Assembly: GCA_019232625.1 (NCBI GenBank)
Contig: JAFANP010000047.1
Span: 1-64,000 of the forward strand
Reading direction: 5' to 3'
Origin: Alphaproteobacteria bacterium
GTDB lineage: Bacteria > Pseudomonadota > Alphaproteobacteria > Sphingomonadales > Sphingomonadaceae
DNA length: 64,000 nucleotides
Notes under the pieces: model-generated
Databases searched by the model: none
What the model was told of the DNA's origin: nothing
Seen by the model: the letters and a program-made list of their open reading frames with translations, nothing else
Position numbers and translations under genes: made by a program
In this document: piece after piece, positions 18,088-25,706 of the stretch
Layout: every line of letters begins with the position of its first letter
How positions within the stretch are numbered: the stretch's first letter is position 1

Positions 18088-18693
18088 CTAGGGCGGCGCC
18101 GCGTTCGCATCGGATTGCTGCAGGCTGTGCCACCGCTCGAAGCGCCGGTCCGGGATCAGCCAGACGCAGGAAACGCCGATGTAGAGCACAATGGCGATCC
18201 ATGGGGAGAAGAAGGCCGCCGGCACGCCGAGACCGTAGAGGGCGAAACTGACCCATTCCTTCCTGCGTGAGCCGACCACCGCCCGAATGCGCGATTCCGT
18301 GCCTTCCGCGAGGATCAACTCGCGCTCCAGCCAGATGTAGCCCGACGCCGCCAGAACCGTGACGACCCCATAAGCGGCGACCGGTTGCGAAGTGACTCCG
18401 GCAAGGCCGATCCAGCGGATGACGAAGGGCATCAGGGTCAGCCAGAAGAGGAGGAACAGATTGGCCCAGAGCGCCCGTCCGTTCACCCGGTTGGCCGTCG
18501 CGAGCATATGGTGGTGGTTGGTCCAGAAGATGCCGATGTTGATGTAGGCGAGGCCGTAGGCGGCCAGTAGCGGTATCGCGGGACGGATGGCCTGCCAGTC
18601 GCGGCTGGCGGGCACGCGCAGATCGAGAACCATGATGGTGATGGCGATCGCAAGGACCCCGTCGGTGAGCGCCATCAGCCGATCCGTCTTCAT
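18088..18693 (-). CDS. TMEM175/DUF1211-family membrane protein, putative potassium channel
   Basis: 201 residues from ATG 18693; GTG 18702 would add three. The first helix carries LTDGVLAIAITIMVLDLRVP (about residues 8-27), the family form of the F-S-D-G-V-x-A-I motif that lines the TMEM175 pore. About six hydrophobic segments follow, with a conserved histidine cluster FWTNHHHML (about 58). Bacterial TMEM175 proteins form tetrameric K+-selective channels. Minus strand, downstream of the DUF5335 gene with a 216-bp gap, and upstream of the PRC-barrel gene. No box-like palindrome was found directly ahead of it. Confidence 0.88.
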   Translation of the reverse strand: MKTDRLMALTDGVLAIAITIMVLDLRVPASRDWQAIRPAIPLLAAYGLAYINIGIFWTNHHHMLATANRVNGRALWANLFLLFWLTLMPFVIRWIGLAGVTSQPVAAYGVVTVLAASGYIWLERELILAEGTESRIRAVVGSRRKEWVSFALYGLGVPAAFFSPWIAIVLYIGVSCVWLIPDRRFERWHSLQQSDANAAPP

Positions 18694-18909
18694 GGCCGGC
18701 ACCGGCGGGAAATCGACGGACGCGGATCGGCGAGACGCGGTCTCGGCGAGTCGCTGCCACGGCCGTTCTCGAACTTCAGCGCCACAGGGGAGCCGGCTGA
18801 CGGCCTTTCTCCGGACGCTCCGCGGCGGCGGTGCCGGACGGCACCTCCGGTCGCTCGATTTGCGAAGGAGCGAAGCCAGGTCCGGTCGAAATTCCCGGAA
18901 GAACCGGGA

Positions 18910-19275
18910 TCATCGGGTACCCGCCGGCGATTCGGCCGCGGCCGGCGCCGGGAGCGGGAGGGAATCCTTGAGCCTGACGATATGCCGCCGTCCCTCGGCA
19001 TCGTCGATCGCGATCGCAACGATGCCCCCCACGTCATGATCGACGAAGATCGCGCCGGGGGATCGTATCCGATGATCGAGCGGGTCGAGCGCGATCTCGA
19101 TGAGATCGTTCCTCTTCTCGTAGGCGATGCCGATCAGCGGAGCCCATTGCGAGGCGATCTGGTCACCCAGATCGAGCGCAGCGACCTCGATTTCGGCCCG
19201 CTTTCCGATCAAATTCCGAGTGAGACCATCGAAGAAGGCACCCCATTGCGCCGGCTCGATCCGTTCCGCGGCCAT
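18910..19275 (-). CDS. DUF5335-family protein
   Basis: 121 residues. The sequence WGAFFDGLTRNLIGKRAEIEVAALDLGDQIASQWAPLIGIAYEKRNDLIEIAL fits the DUF5335 family, small soluble proteins of unknown function often found beside stress genes. The C-terminal 15 residues are Ala/Pro-rich. An RBS-like AAAGGAT lies 6-12 nt upstream of the ATG. A perfect TTGACGCCCGTCAA palindrome lies 55 bp upstream, between this gene and the divergent Crp/Fnr gene. No enzymatic motif is visible. Confidence 0.72.
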   Translation of the reverse strand: MAAERIEPAQWGAFFDGLTRNLIGKRAEIEVAALDLGDQIASQWAPLIGIAYEKRNDLIEIALDPLDHRIRSPGAIFVDHDVGGIVAIAIDDAEGRRHIVRLKDSLPLPAPAAAESPAGTR

Positions 19276-19330
19276 CGATCATCCTTTCGCACCTGATGCA
19301 CGAATGTGGCCGTTCGCACCGCGGCGCGCA

Positions 19331-19344
19331 TTGACGCCCGTCAA
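19331..19344. promoter_or_regulatory. Fnr/FixK-type box between the DUF5335 and Crp/Fnr genes
   Basis: TTGACGCCCGTCAA lies 55 bp upstream of the DUF5335 start and 133 bp upstream of the Crp/Fnr start. It could serve the divergent regulator too (autoregulation), but the spacing matches the DUF5335 side. Confidence 0.68.
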
Positions 19345-19477
19345 CGGGAGCGGGCCTCCCAAAGCTGGGGGCGAAATGTCGCGGATTGCCACATTCCCTA
19401 TAGTGCAGGCCCCGACTGGTCCCGGTGTCGGCGCGCGGGCAAGGCGACCCCCGAGGGAGGGTGGTTGAGGAGCCGTC

Positions 19478-20158
19478 ATGCGAGAGACTCCCGAGTGCGT
19501 CGAGCTGTTCGGACGCCTTCTCACTCGCGAAATTCCCTATGACGAAGCCGAGGCCCGGACGGCCATGATCGCGGCCGCGCGCGAGACACGCTGGCGCCGG
19601 AACCAGCCATGCGACGCGGTCGTCGCGCGAAGCAGCGTGGCCTGCGTCGTCGCCGGGGCCGTCCGCAAATTCGCCCTTCGGCCCAGCGGCCGAAGACAGA
19701 TCGTGGACCTGATCGTCCCTGGCGACTTTCTCGGATTTGGGCGGCCCGATCCGGCTTTCCTGCTAGAAGCCGTTTCCAACGATACGCGGGTCGCCTGCTT
19801 CACACGCGATCGAATCGAGCGGCTGACGGCGCGTTTCCCGCCAGTTTCCACGCTCATGCAGAGCTGCGCCGCCGACGCGATCCGGCGGCTCGAGCATCAC
19901 CTGCTCGTGCAAAGCCGGATCACGGCGAGGGAGAAGGTCCGGGCCTATCTCGCGGAAATGACCCGCCGCATGAAACCCGGCCGCGCCGAAACGGTCACGC
20001 TCCCCATCACGCGCTACGATATCGCGGATCATCTCGGCATCGCGGTCGAGACGGTGAGCCGCGCCATGACCGTGCTTCGCCGCCGCGGATCGATCGCGCT
20101 CAGGACTCCGCGGGACATCGAAATCCGCGACCCGTCGATGCTCGCCGAGGGTCGATGA
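19478..20158 (+). CDS. Crp/Fnr-family transcriptional regulator (FixK/NnrR-like)
   Basis: 226 residues. An N-terminal cyclic-nucleotide-binding-like beta-roll (about 20-120, with GRRQIVDLIVPGDFLGFG), a long dimerisation helix (about 122-155) and a winged helix (about 170-215). The recognition helix reads ETVSR (191-195); the E-x-x-S-R pattern of FNR and FixK contacts TTGA half-sites. The N-terminal iron-sulphur cysteine cluster of true Fnr is absent; single cysteines lie at 7, 45, 56, 107 and 130. Oxygen sensing by an Fe-S cluster is therefore unlikely. It sits in the middle of a gene group with four matching palindromes, so it is the natural candidate regulator of the group. The effector is unknown. 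Confidence 0.9.
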   Translation: MRETPECVELFGRLLTREIPYDEAEARTAMIAAARETRWRRNQPCDAVVARSSVACVVAGAVRKFALRPSGRRQIVDLIVPGDFLGFGRPDPAFLLEAVSNDTRVACFTRDRIERLTARFPPVSTLMQSCAADAIRRLEHHLLVQSRITAREKVRAYLAEMTRRMKPGRAETVTLPITRYDIADHLGIAVETVSRAMTVLRRRGSIALRTPRDIEIRDPSMLAEGR

Positions 20159-20173
20159 TCGGCCGCCCGGCGC

Positions 20174-22210
20174 TCACGGGGCGGCAAGCTCAGCGAGCAC
20201 GGCAAGTCGGATCGCCTCGGCGAGGTGCGGCGTGCCGAGGCGGTGGAGCATCCGGGTGCGATGGAGTTCGACGGTCCGAACGCTGATGCCGAGCCGGCGC
20301 GCGATCTTCTTATGGGGTTCGCCCGCGAGGAGCCCGTCGAGCACCTCCCGCTCGCGAGGAGAAAGGTCGGCAATCTTCCGCGCGGCCTCGGCGAACCTTC
20401 GGTTCGTTCCCGCAGAAGATCCCTTCTGCCGGTTCTCGAGCGCTGCGAACAGGCCGCGGGACAGTTCGGCCTGGAGAAGCTCGAGCCGCTCGCTGACGCG
20501 CTCATGCGCCTTCGTCTCGGCCTCGCGGGTCGCGCTTGCCTCCTGCAGCTCGCTGTTGCGCATCTCGACGACGAGCCTGAGACCTTGCTCGATCATCTTC
20601 CGCTCGGTGACGTCGAGCGCGACGCCTAGGAAGGATACCGGCCGTCCGTTCCGGAAGCGGGTCTCGCCGCGCGTCGCGAGCCAGCGTTCGACTCCGTCGG
20701 CGCCGAGCACGCGATACTCCGCCTCGTACACCCCGTCGCCCGCGGGATCATAGGCGCGCGCGACCGCTGCCTCGACCCGATCCCGGTCCTCAGGGTGGAT
20801 GCCGTCGAGCCAGACCTGGAGCGTGACCTTCGCACGGTCCGACAGTCCCCACATCATCCGGACCCGGTCGTCCCACTCCAGGCGACTCGTGCCGCCTTCG
20901 ATCTCGATCGAATAGAGACCGAGACCGGCGAGCCCGACGGCCGACTTCAGCCTCTCCTCGCTCTGCCGAAGGCGCTCCTCGGAGCGCTTCTCCCTGTCGA
21001 CATTCTCGATATAGGCGACCGCTCCGGCAACCTCCCGGTCGCGGCGGAAAGGCGCTGCGCTGACCCGGAACCAGCGGGTCTCGCCGCGATCGTCCGTGTG
21101 GAGGAAATCGAGCCCGGGGGCGACGACGTCCCCCCGAAGGGCCCTTTGACCCGGATAGTCGGAGGTCGCGATAGGCCGGCCGTCGGCGTAGTAGCCCTGC
21201 CACGATTCTCCCGCGGCCGGGTCGGCCGAAGGCATCATGTCGCCCCACAGCTTGCCGAGCGGCCCGCCTCGGAGCAGCAGCCTGCCGTCGCCGTCGAACA
21301 GCCCCACGCCGCCCGGAACCTGGTCGAGGATCGCCGCCAGGAACTGCTGGTTCTCGCGCAGCGACCTTTCCCGCGCATTGCGCTCGGTGACGTCGTAGCT
21401 GACGCCGACGATGCTGTCGGATCCGTCGTGATGGCGGCGCCCGCGAACCGCGATCCAGCGCCATTCTCCGTTGAGAAGGCGGACGGGGAATTCGAGCTGG
21501 ATATCCTCGCCCTGGTCCAGCGCCTCCCCGGCGCTCCCGTTGCCCGCGCCTTCCGCTTCGGGATCCATCGGCCGCCAATAGGCCTCGGCGGGCATCGGGC
21601 GCTCCTGAGGGCCCATTCCGAACAGCGCCTGATGCACCGCATCGGCCGTGATGAGACGCGTCTCGAAGTCCCATTCCCAGGTGCCGAGCCCCCCGGCCTC
21701 GAGCGCGAACCGGAAGAATTCCTCGGTCTCGCGCAGCGCCCGCTGCGCACGCCGGGAGCTCACGAGATCGGCTGCCTGATCGGCGAAGAGATCGGACAAT
21801 CGCAGCTGCGCCGCGTCCGGCCGGTACGGCTCCCGGAAAAGGGTGGTCAGCATGCCCAGCGGGCGCCCGGTCCCGCGCTCCTTCACGGCCGTGCAGCTCA
21901 GCCCGCGATAGCCGGTCTTCGCCGCGACCGAGCGGTGCGGCGCATAAGGCGCATAGGCCTCGACGTCCTCGACGATGACACGCTGCCCGCCGCGCGCGGC
22001 GTCGCGGCAGGCGGAGGGATCGGTCCCGTCGATGCAGCCGAAACGGTCGAGGAACTCCTGGCCGACCCCCCGGTGGGCGACGATGCGAAGCGTGCGCTGG
22101 TCGGAGTCGTAGAGCGCGATGTCGCCGAAGTCGGCGCGCTGCATGCTGATCGCGGCTTCGAGCAGCGGCTCGAGCAGGGGAGCGAGGTCGGCATCGTCCA
22201 CAGATCGCAT
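20174..22210 (-). CDS. GAF-PAS-PAS-PAS sensor fused to a LuxR-type DNA-binding domain
   Basis: 678 residues from ATG 22210 (MRSVDDADLAPL). A longer frame to 22402 adds low-complexity sequence. Domains: GAF (about 10-155, with CIDGTDPSACRDAARGGQRV), then three PAS/PAC units (about 165-285, 290-415, 430-555). The PAC ends read IVGVSYDVTERN and FLGVALDVTERK. A coiled-coil helix (about 555-610) precedes a LuxR/NarL HTH (about 615-672: LSPREREVLDGLLAGEPHKKIARRLGISVRTVELHRTRML). No transmembrane segment, kinase or receiver domain is visible, so signal and DNA binding would be in one cytosolic polypeptide. It ends 15 bp from the convergent Crp/Fnr gene. Ligands are unknown. Confidence 0.9.
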   Translation of the reverse strand: MRSVDDADLAPLLEPLLEAAISMQRADFGDIALYDSDQRTLRIVAHRGVGQEFLDRFGCIDGTDPSACRDAARGGQRVIVEDVEAYAPYAPHRSVAAKTGYRGLSCTAVKERGTGRPLGMLTTLFREPYRPDAAQLRLSDLFADQAADLVSSRRAQRALRETEEFFRFALEAGGLGTWEWDFETRLITADAVHQALFGMGPQERPMPAEAYWRPMDPEAEGAGNGSAGEALDQGEDIQLEFPVRLLNGEWRWIAVRGRRHHDGSDSIVGVSYDVTERNARERSLRENQQFLAAILDQVPGGVGLFDGDGRLLLRGGPLGKLWGDMMPSADPAAGESWQGYYADGRPIATSDYPGQRALRGDVVAPGLDFLHTDDRGETRWFRVSAAPFRRDREVAGAVAYIENVDREKRSEERLRQSEERLKSAVGLAGLGLYSIEIEGGTSRLEWDDRVRMMWGLSDRAKVTLQVWLDGIHPEDRDRVEAAVARAYDPAGDGVYEAEYRVLGADGVERWLATRGETRFRNGRPVSFLGVALDVTERKMIEQGLRLVVEMRNSELQEASATREAETKAHERVSERLELLQAELSRGLFAALENRQKGSSAGTNRRFAEAARKIADLSPREREVLDGLLAGEPHKKIARRLGISVRTVELHRTRMLHRLGTPHLAEAIRLAVLAELAAP

Positions 22211-22419
22211 ATGTGCACCTCGTCGTGGGTGCGACCATGAAGCTCCGCGCCGCCGCCGGCGACCACGTTCGGAAAAACGCCTCCAACAGGATCGGATTCC
22301 TGCAATGCGGCGGGTGCGCGAGTTGTTCCGCCCTTGGGACGCCGACGCCGGGCCCAGGCCCAGGGGGGCGGCGCTCTCTCTCCCGGGGCGTGGCCATTTC
22401 AACCCCGAACCTTCGGAAA

Positions 22420-22433
22420 TTGACGGCCATCAA
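22420..22433. promoter_or_regulatory. Fnr/FixK-type box upstream of hdeD-prx-dsbA
   Basis: TTGACGGCCATCAA, one mismatch in the right half-site. It lies 55 bp before the HdeD start, the same spacing as at DUF5335 and (within 1 bp) dnaK. It is also 210 bp upstream of the divergent GAF-PAS-LuxR gene. Confidence 0.65.
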
Positions 22434-22488
22434 CGAGCCGCGGCCGGCGACATGAGAGGCGGCGGCCACAATCTCCGGGAGACAGGGC

Positions 22489-23133
22489 ATGGCAACGACA
22501 TTCGACCGCGGCAACGTGCACGGGCGAGCGAGACAGGCGCTCCTGGCAAGCAATTGGTGGGCGGCGGCGCTGCGCGGCGTCTGCGCGATCCTGCTCGGAT
22601 CCATTGCCATCTTCGCGCCGGCTGTGACTCTCGTCGCGTTGGCGATGGTCTTCGCCGCCTATTCGCTCGTCGACGGCGTCTTCGCGATCGTCCTCGCGAT
22701 CCGCGGCGCTCGCCGGCACGAGCGATGGGGCTGGCTCGCCCTGAACGGCATCGGCTCGATCGCCGCGGCGGCGATCGCGCTCTTCTATCCCGCACTCACC
22801 GCGTTGGCCTTCGGCATCCTGTTCGCCGCCTGGGCACTCGTTTCCGGAGTGACCTCCATCGTCGCGGCCCTCTCGCTCGGCGACGATCACGGTCGCTGGT
22901 GGCTGCTGATCACGGGCCTCATCGCACTGATCTTCGGCCTCTGGGCGATGTGGGACATCAGTGTCGGGATGCTGGCTTTGTCCTATCTCGTCGGCTTCCA
23001 GGCCCTCCTCGCCGGGTTCGCCTTGCTCGCGCTCGCGTACCGGCTGCGGACGCGCCATGCCGAGAGCGGCGCTACGGCGGCGCCGGCCGCCCCATTTTCG
23101 GGAGCCCGGACGCAGGAGGCGCATCATGGGTGA
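22489..23133 (+). CDS. HdeD-family (DUF308) membrane protein
   Basis: 214 residues with six hydrophobic helices arranged in three pairs, the DUF308 pattern (NWWAAALRGVCAILLGSIAIF; WGWLALNGIGSIAAAAIALFYP; LLITGLIALIFGLWAMWD). In E. coli HdeD contributes to acid resistance at high cell density; the mechanism is not known. The C-terminus is a soluble tail (about 188-214). The ATG follows GGGAGACAGG. The gene overlaps the peroxiredoxin start by 8 nt, forming a three-gene operon with it and the DsbA-like gene. Confidence 0.88.
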   Translation: MATTFDRGNVHGRARQALLASNWWAAALRGVCAILLGSIAIFAPAVTLVALAMVFAAYSLVDGVFAIVLAIRGARRHERWGWLALNGIGSIAAAAIALFYPALTALAFGILFAAWALVSGVTSIVAALSLGDDHGRWWLLITGLIALIFGLWAMWDISVGMLALSYLVGFQALLAGFALLALAYRLRTRHAESGATAAPAAPFSGARTQEAHHG

Positions 23134-23611
23134 GATCCTGCGACCCGGCGCCAAGGCTCCGGACTTCGATGCGCCGGTCACTCCGGACCAGAAGCTGGCG
23201 CTCAGCGAGTTCAGGGGTCGTCGCGTGATCCTCGCTTTCTACCCCGCCGACTGGAGTCCGGTCTGCGGCGATCAGATGAGCCTCTACAACCTGGTCCTTC
23301 CCGAGTTTCGCAAGTACGGCGCGGAACTGCTCGGCATCTCCGCCGACGGGGCCTGGTGCCACCAGGCTTATGCCAAGGCGAACCAGCTGCACTTCCCGCT
23401 GATCGCCGACTTCCATCCGAAGGGGGAGATCGCCAGGTCCTACGGGGCCTATCGCGACAGTGACGGCGTGGCGGAGCGCGCCTTGTTCATCGTCGACGAG
23501 AGCGGTCACATCGCCTGGAGCCATCTTTCGCCGATCGCCGTCAATCCCGGCGCCGACGGGATCCTGGACGCGCTCGAGCGCATGCCGAGACTGGAGGCCG
23601 TCAATGCCTGA
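23126..23611 (+). CDS. peroxiredoxin (AhpC/TSA family)
   Basis: 161 residues, thioredoxin fold. The N-terminal motif APDFDAPVT (about 12) and the peroxidatic region YPADWSPVCGDQMSLY have the peroxidatic Cys at about residue 49 in P-V-C; Trp-Ser replaces the more common Phe-Thr before it. Another cysteine (GAWCHQ, about 87) could act as a resolving residue. It reduces H2O2 or organic peroxides using a thiol donor. The start overlaps hdeD by 8 nt and the end overlaps the DsbA-like gene by 8 nt, which implies coupled translation. The next gene could supply or regenerate thiols, though that is inference. Confidence 0.9.
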   Translation: MGEILRPGAKAPDFDAPVTPDQKLALSEFRGRRVILAFYPADWSPVCGDQMSLYNLVLPEFRKYGAELLGISADGAWCHQAYAKANQLHFPLIADFHPKGEIARSYGAYRDSDGVAERALFIVDESGHIAWSHLSPIAVNPGADGILDALERMPRLEAVNA

Positions 23612-24164
23612 GCTGCGATTTCCAATCACCGGGCAGGACCATGTGATCGGGTCCGCCGACGCCCCCGTGACGCTCGTGGAATATGGCGACTATCAGTGCC
23701 CGCATTGCCAGGCGGCGTGGCCCGAGGTGGAGGCGGTCCTTCGTCGTTTCGGGCGAAACCTACGCTATGCCTACCGGCATTTCCCCATCGCCACGGTCCA
23801 TCCGCTGGCCAAGCCGGCGGCGGAAACCGCGGAATTCGCCGGGGCGCACGGGCTGTTCTGGGAAATGCATTCGGCGATCTACGCCAATGGGCACCAATTG
23901 TCGGGCCCCACCCTGGCCGCGCTCGCAAGCGGGCTCGGGCTCGACGTCGCCGCGCTCGGTGACGCGCTCGAGCGGGGCAGCTATGCCGCCAAGGTCGACT
24001 CCGATCTCCTTGGCGGGATCCGCAGCGGCGTGAACGGCACGCCCTGCTTCTTCGTCAACGGCCGGCGGCACGACGGTCCTTACGAGGCGGCAGCCCTGTC
24101 CGCCGCCATCGAAGCGGCGCGAACCGACGCTGAGTCCCGAGTCGTGGGGATCGTCAGCGAATGA
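23604..24164 (+). CDS. DsbA-like thiol oxidoreductase
   Basis: 186 residues. N-terminal TLVEYGDYQCPHCQAAWPEVEAVLRRFG gives the active-site CPHC (about residues 33-36), and the cis-Pro loop is GVNGTPCFFVNGRR (about 150). The helical insertion typical of DsbA lies between. There is no signal peptide, so the protein is likely cytoplasmic, resembling FrnE/DSBA-type oxidoreductases rather than periplasmic DsbA. Last gene of hdeD-prx-dsbA. The island boundary (degenerate tRNA end) begins 27 bp downstream. Confidence 0.9.
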   Translation: MPELRFPITGQDHVIGSADAPVTLVEYGDYQCPHCQAAWPEVEAVLRRFGRNLRYAYRHFPIATVHPLAKPAAETAEFAGAHGLFWEMHSAIYANGHQLSGPTLAALASGLGLDVAALGDALERGSYAAKVDSDLLGGIRSGVNGTPCFFVNGRRHDGPYEAAALSAAIEAARTDAESRVVGIVSE

Positions 24165-24191
24165 CCCTGCGGGCTGCCTATTCATTTGTTT

Positions 24192-24211
24192 GATTCCGCC
24201 CTCGGGCACTA
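24192..24211 (+). repeat. degenerate copy of the tRNA-Phe 3' end (possible att remnant)
   Basis: GATTCCGCCCTCGGGCACTA matches the 3' 20 nt of tRNA-Phe (15316-15335) at 17 of 20 positions, in the same orientation. Bases immediately upstream (TTTGTTT) do not continue the T-arm. It may be the far attachment-site remnant of an island integrated at tRNA-Phe. No integrase gene remains between the copies, and three mismatches in 20 leave room for coincidence. Confidence 0.4.
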
Positions 24212-24220
24212 TCCCCCTCC

Positions 24221-24400
24221 TCAGGGGATGCGCAGCACGCGATCGAGCGAGATGCGCCCGCCGCGGAAGGCGAGGAGGGCGAGGAACGTCGCCGCCCAGC
24301 CGAGACGGGCCGGCCAGGCCCCGGGATAGACGAAGACCTCGATCGCGGCGGCCACCCGAAGGAGAACGACCGCCGCGCCGCGGGCGAAATGATCGCCGGC
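24221..24400 (-). pseudogene. C-terminal fragment of a DoxX-family membrane protein
   Basis: The minus-strand frame ending at the TGA at 24223-24221 reads GAGDHFARGAAVVLLRVAAA...FVYPGAWPARLGWAATFLALL...GGRISLDRVL. It resembles the last two helices of DoxX-family proteins, in which YPGAWP and ISLDRL are familiar. No start codon with preceding DoxX sequence is found upstream; the frame becomes Arg/Gln-rich beyond about 24400. The fragment lies just past the presumed island boundary, so the gene may have been truncated at that junction. The 160 bp from 24401 to 24561 shows nothing else recognisable. Confidence 0.5.
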
Positions 24401-24561
24401 GCCAGTATGGCGTTGTCGGGTTCGTTGCCTTTGGGGATCGAAATCGGGCGGGGATGGAACCTGCCTCAGCTTTCGTTCATCTAACAGGCGGTTGAATCCA
24501 CGCCGTTTCGAACCCGGAGCCGTTTACGCGAACCGCCCATATCAATGCGATCGGCACCGCC

Positions 24562-25593
24562 GTGCCGGGCCACGACGTCCACGAGGCGTTCATCGCCTGG
24601 GCGGAGGGGCGCATCCCCGATCCCCGGCGGCGGGCGCTGTTCCGGCGCATGGCCGACCGGTCCGGAATCCGTCACCGCTGGTCCGTGCTCCCCGCCGGCC
24701 GCGACGGCGGCTCGCCGGTCGAGCCGGGCGGCTTCTACCATGACGGCCTGCCGGGCACCGGCCTCAGGATGAAGGTCTATGCCGACGCGGCGCCGAAGCT
24801 CGCGCTCGCGGCGATCCGCGCGCTGGAGGCGACCGAGCCGCTCGGCGCCGTCTCCCACCTGGTCGTCGCCAGCTGCACCGGCTTCGTCGCCCCCGGCGTC
24901 GACCAGATCATCGCCGCCGAGCTCGGCCTCTCCTCCGAGGTCGAGCGGACGCTGATCGGGTTCATGGGCTGCTATGCCGCGGTCGCCGCGCTCCGCCTCG
25001 CCCAGCATGTCGTCCGATCGGAGCCTGGGGCGCGGGTGCTCGTGGTGACGGTCGAGCTCTCCACCCTCCACCTCCAGGACGAGACGGAGGTGGAGCCGCT
25101 CCTCGCCATGCTGCAGTTCGCCGACGGAGCGACGGCGAGCCTCGTCACCGCCGAGCCTGCGGGCTTCGCCATGGCCGACCGCTTCGCCGCCACCCTTCCC
25201 GATTCCGCCGAGCTGATCCGCTGGAATATCGGCGACCACGGCTTCGCCATGCACCTCTCCGGCGCGGTGCCGGGCCGGATCGCCGAGGCGCTGCGCGACC
25301 CGCGGCTGCGCGAGCGGATATTGGCCGGGAGGGAGCCGGAGGAGATCGACGCCTGGGCCGTCCATGCCGGCGGCCGCTCGGTGCTCGACGCGGTCGAGCA
25401 CGGCCTCTCCCTCCCCCAGGGCGCGCTCGCCGAATCGCGCGACGTCCTCGCACGCTTCGGCAACATGTCGTCCTCGACCCTGCCCTTCGTCCTGGCCGAG
25501 CTGCTGGCCCGCGGTGAGCGCAGCCGCGGCGTCGCCCTCGCCTTCGGGCCCGGGCTCGCCGCGGAGGGATTCCACTTCCGGCGCGCGGCATGA
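24562..25593 (+). CDS. type III polyketide synthase (chalcone/stilbene synthase family)
   Basis: 343 residues from GTG 24562. Catalytic triad: Cys in VVASCTGFVAPG (about 115), His in WAVHAGG (about 271) and Asn in GNMSSST (about 305). Such homodimeric enzymes extend acyl starters with malonyl-CoA; in sphingomonads they are thought to make alkylresorcinol/alkylpyrone-type lipids. Conserved N-terminal sequence (HINAIGTAVPGHD) is encoded in frame before the GTG, back to a stop near 24493, without a standard start codon. The true N-terminus is therefore uncertain. The FAD-dependent oxidoreductase downstream is the usual tailoring partner. Confidence 0.92.
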   Translation: MPGHDVHEAFIAWAEGRIPDPRRRALFRRMADRSGIRHRWSVLPAGRDGGSPVEPGGFYHDGLPGTGLRMKVYADAAPKLALAAIRALEATEPLGAVSHLVVASCTGFVAPGVDQIIAAELGLSSEVERTLIGFMGCYAAVAALRLAQHVVRSEPGARVLVVTVELSTLHLQDETEVEPLLAMLQFADGATASLVTAEPAGFAMADRFAATLPDSAELIRWNIGDHGFAMHLSGAVPGRIAEALRDPRLRERILAGREPEEIDAWAVHAGGRSVLDAVEHGLSLPQGALAESRDVLARFGNMSSSTLPFVLAELLARGERSRGVALAFGPGLAAEGFHFRRAA

Positions 25594-25706
25594 CCGCCCG
25601 CGCCGTCCGAGACCGGTGGGACGACCCGGACCCGGACAAGGCGCGACGAGGCGGGCTCCGCGCCCGCCCACCCCTCCCCAGCCTGTGCGCCGCACCCCGG
25701 CGCTGA
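25590..25706 (+). pseudogene. possible vestige of a tailoring gene between the PKS and flavoprotein genes
   Basis: An ATG overlapping the PKS stop (ATGA) opens a 38-codon frame starting MTARAVRDRWDDPD, which then runs into the flavoprotein gene. Related loci often carry a short methyltransferase gene at this position. The frame is far too short for that and shows no methyltransferase motif, so this may be a deletion scar or just chance. Confidence 0.2.

Noticed and set aside
19478-20158. Assignment of the Crp/Fnr protein as an oxygen-sensing Fe-S Fnr
   Set aside because: The N-terminal cysteine cluster needed for a [4Fe-4S] centre is absent.
22211-22402. N-terminal extension of the GAF-PAS-LuxR protein
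   Set aside because: Arg/Ser-rich, low-complexity, with no domain; ATG 22210 starts right before the GAF domain.
15336-24191. Search for an integrase, transposase or phage genes in the island
   Set aside because: None of the frames shows a tyrosine-recombinase, DDE or phage structural motif, so mobility is inferred only from the tRNA repeat.
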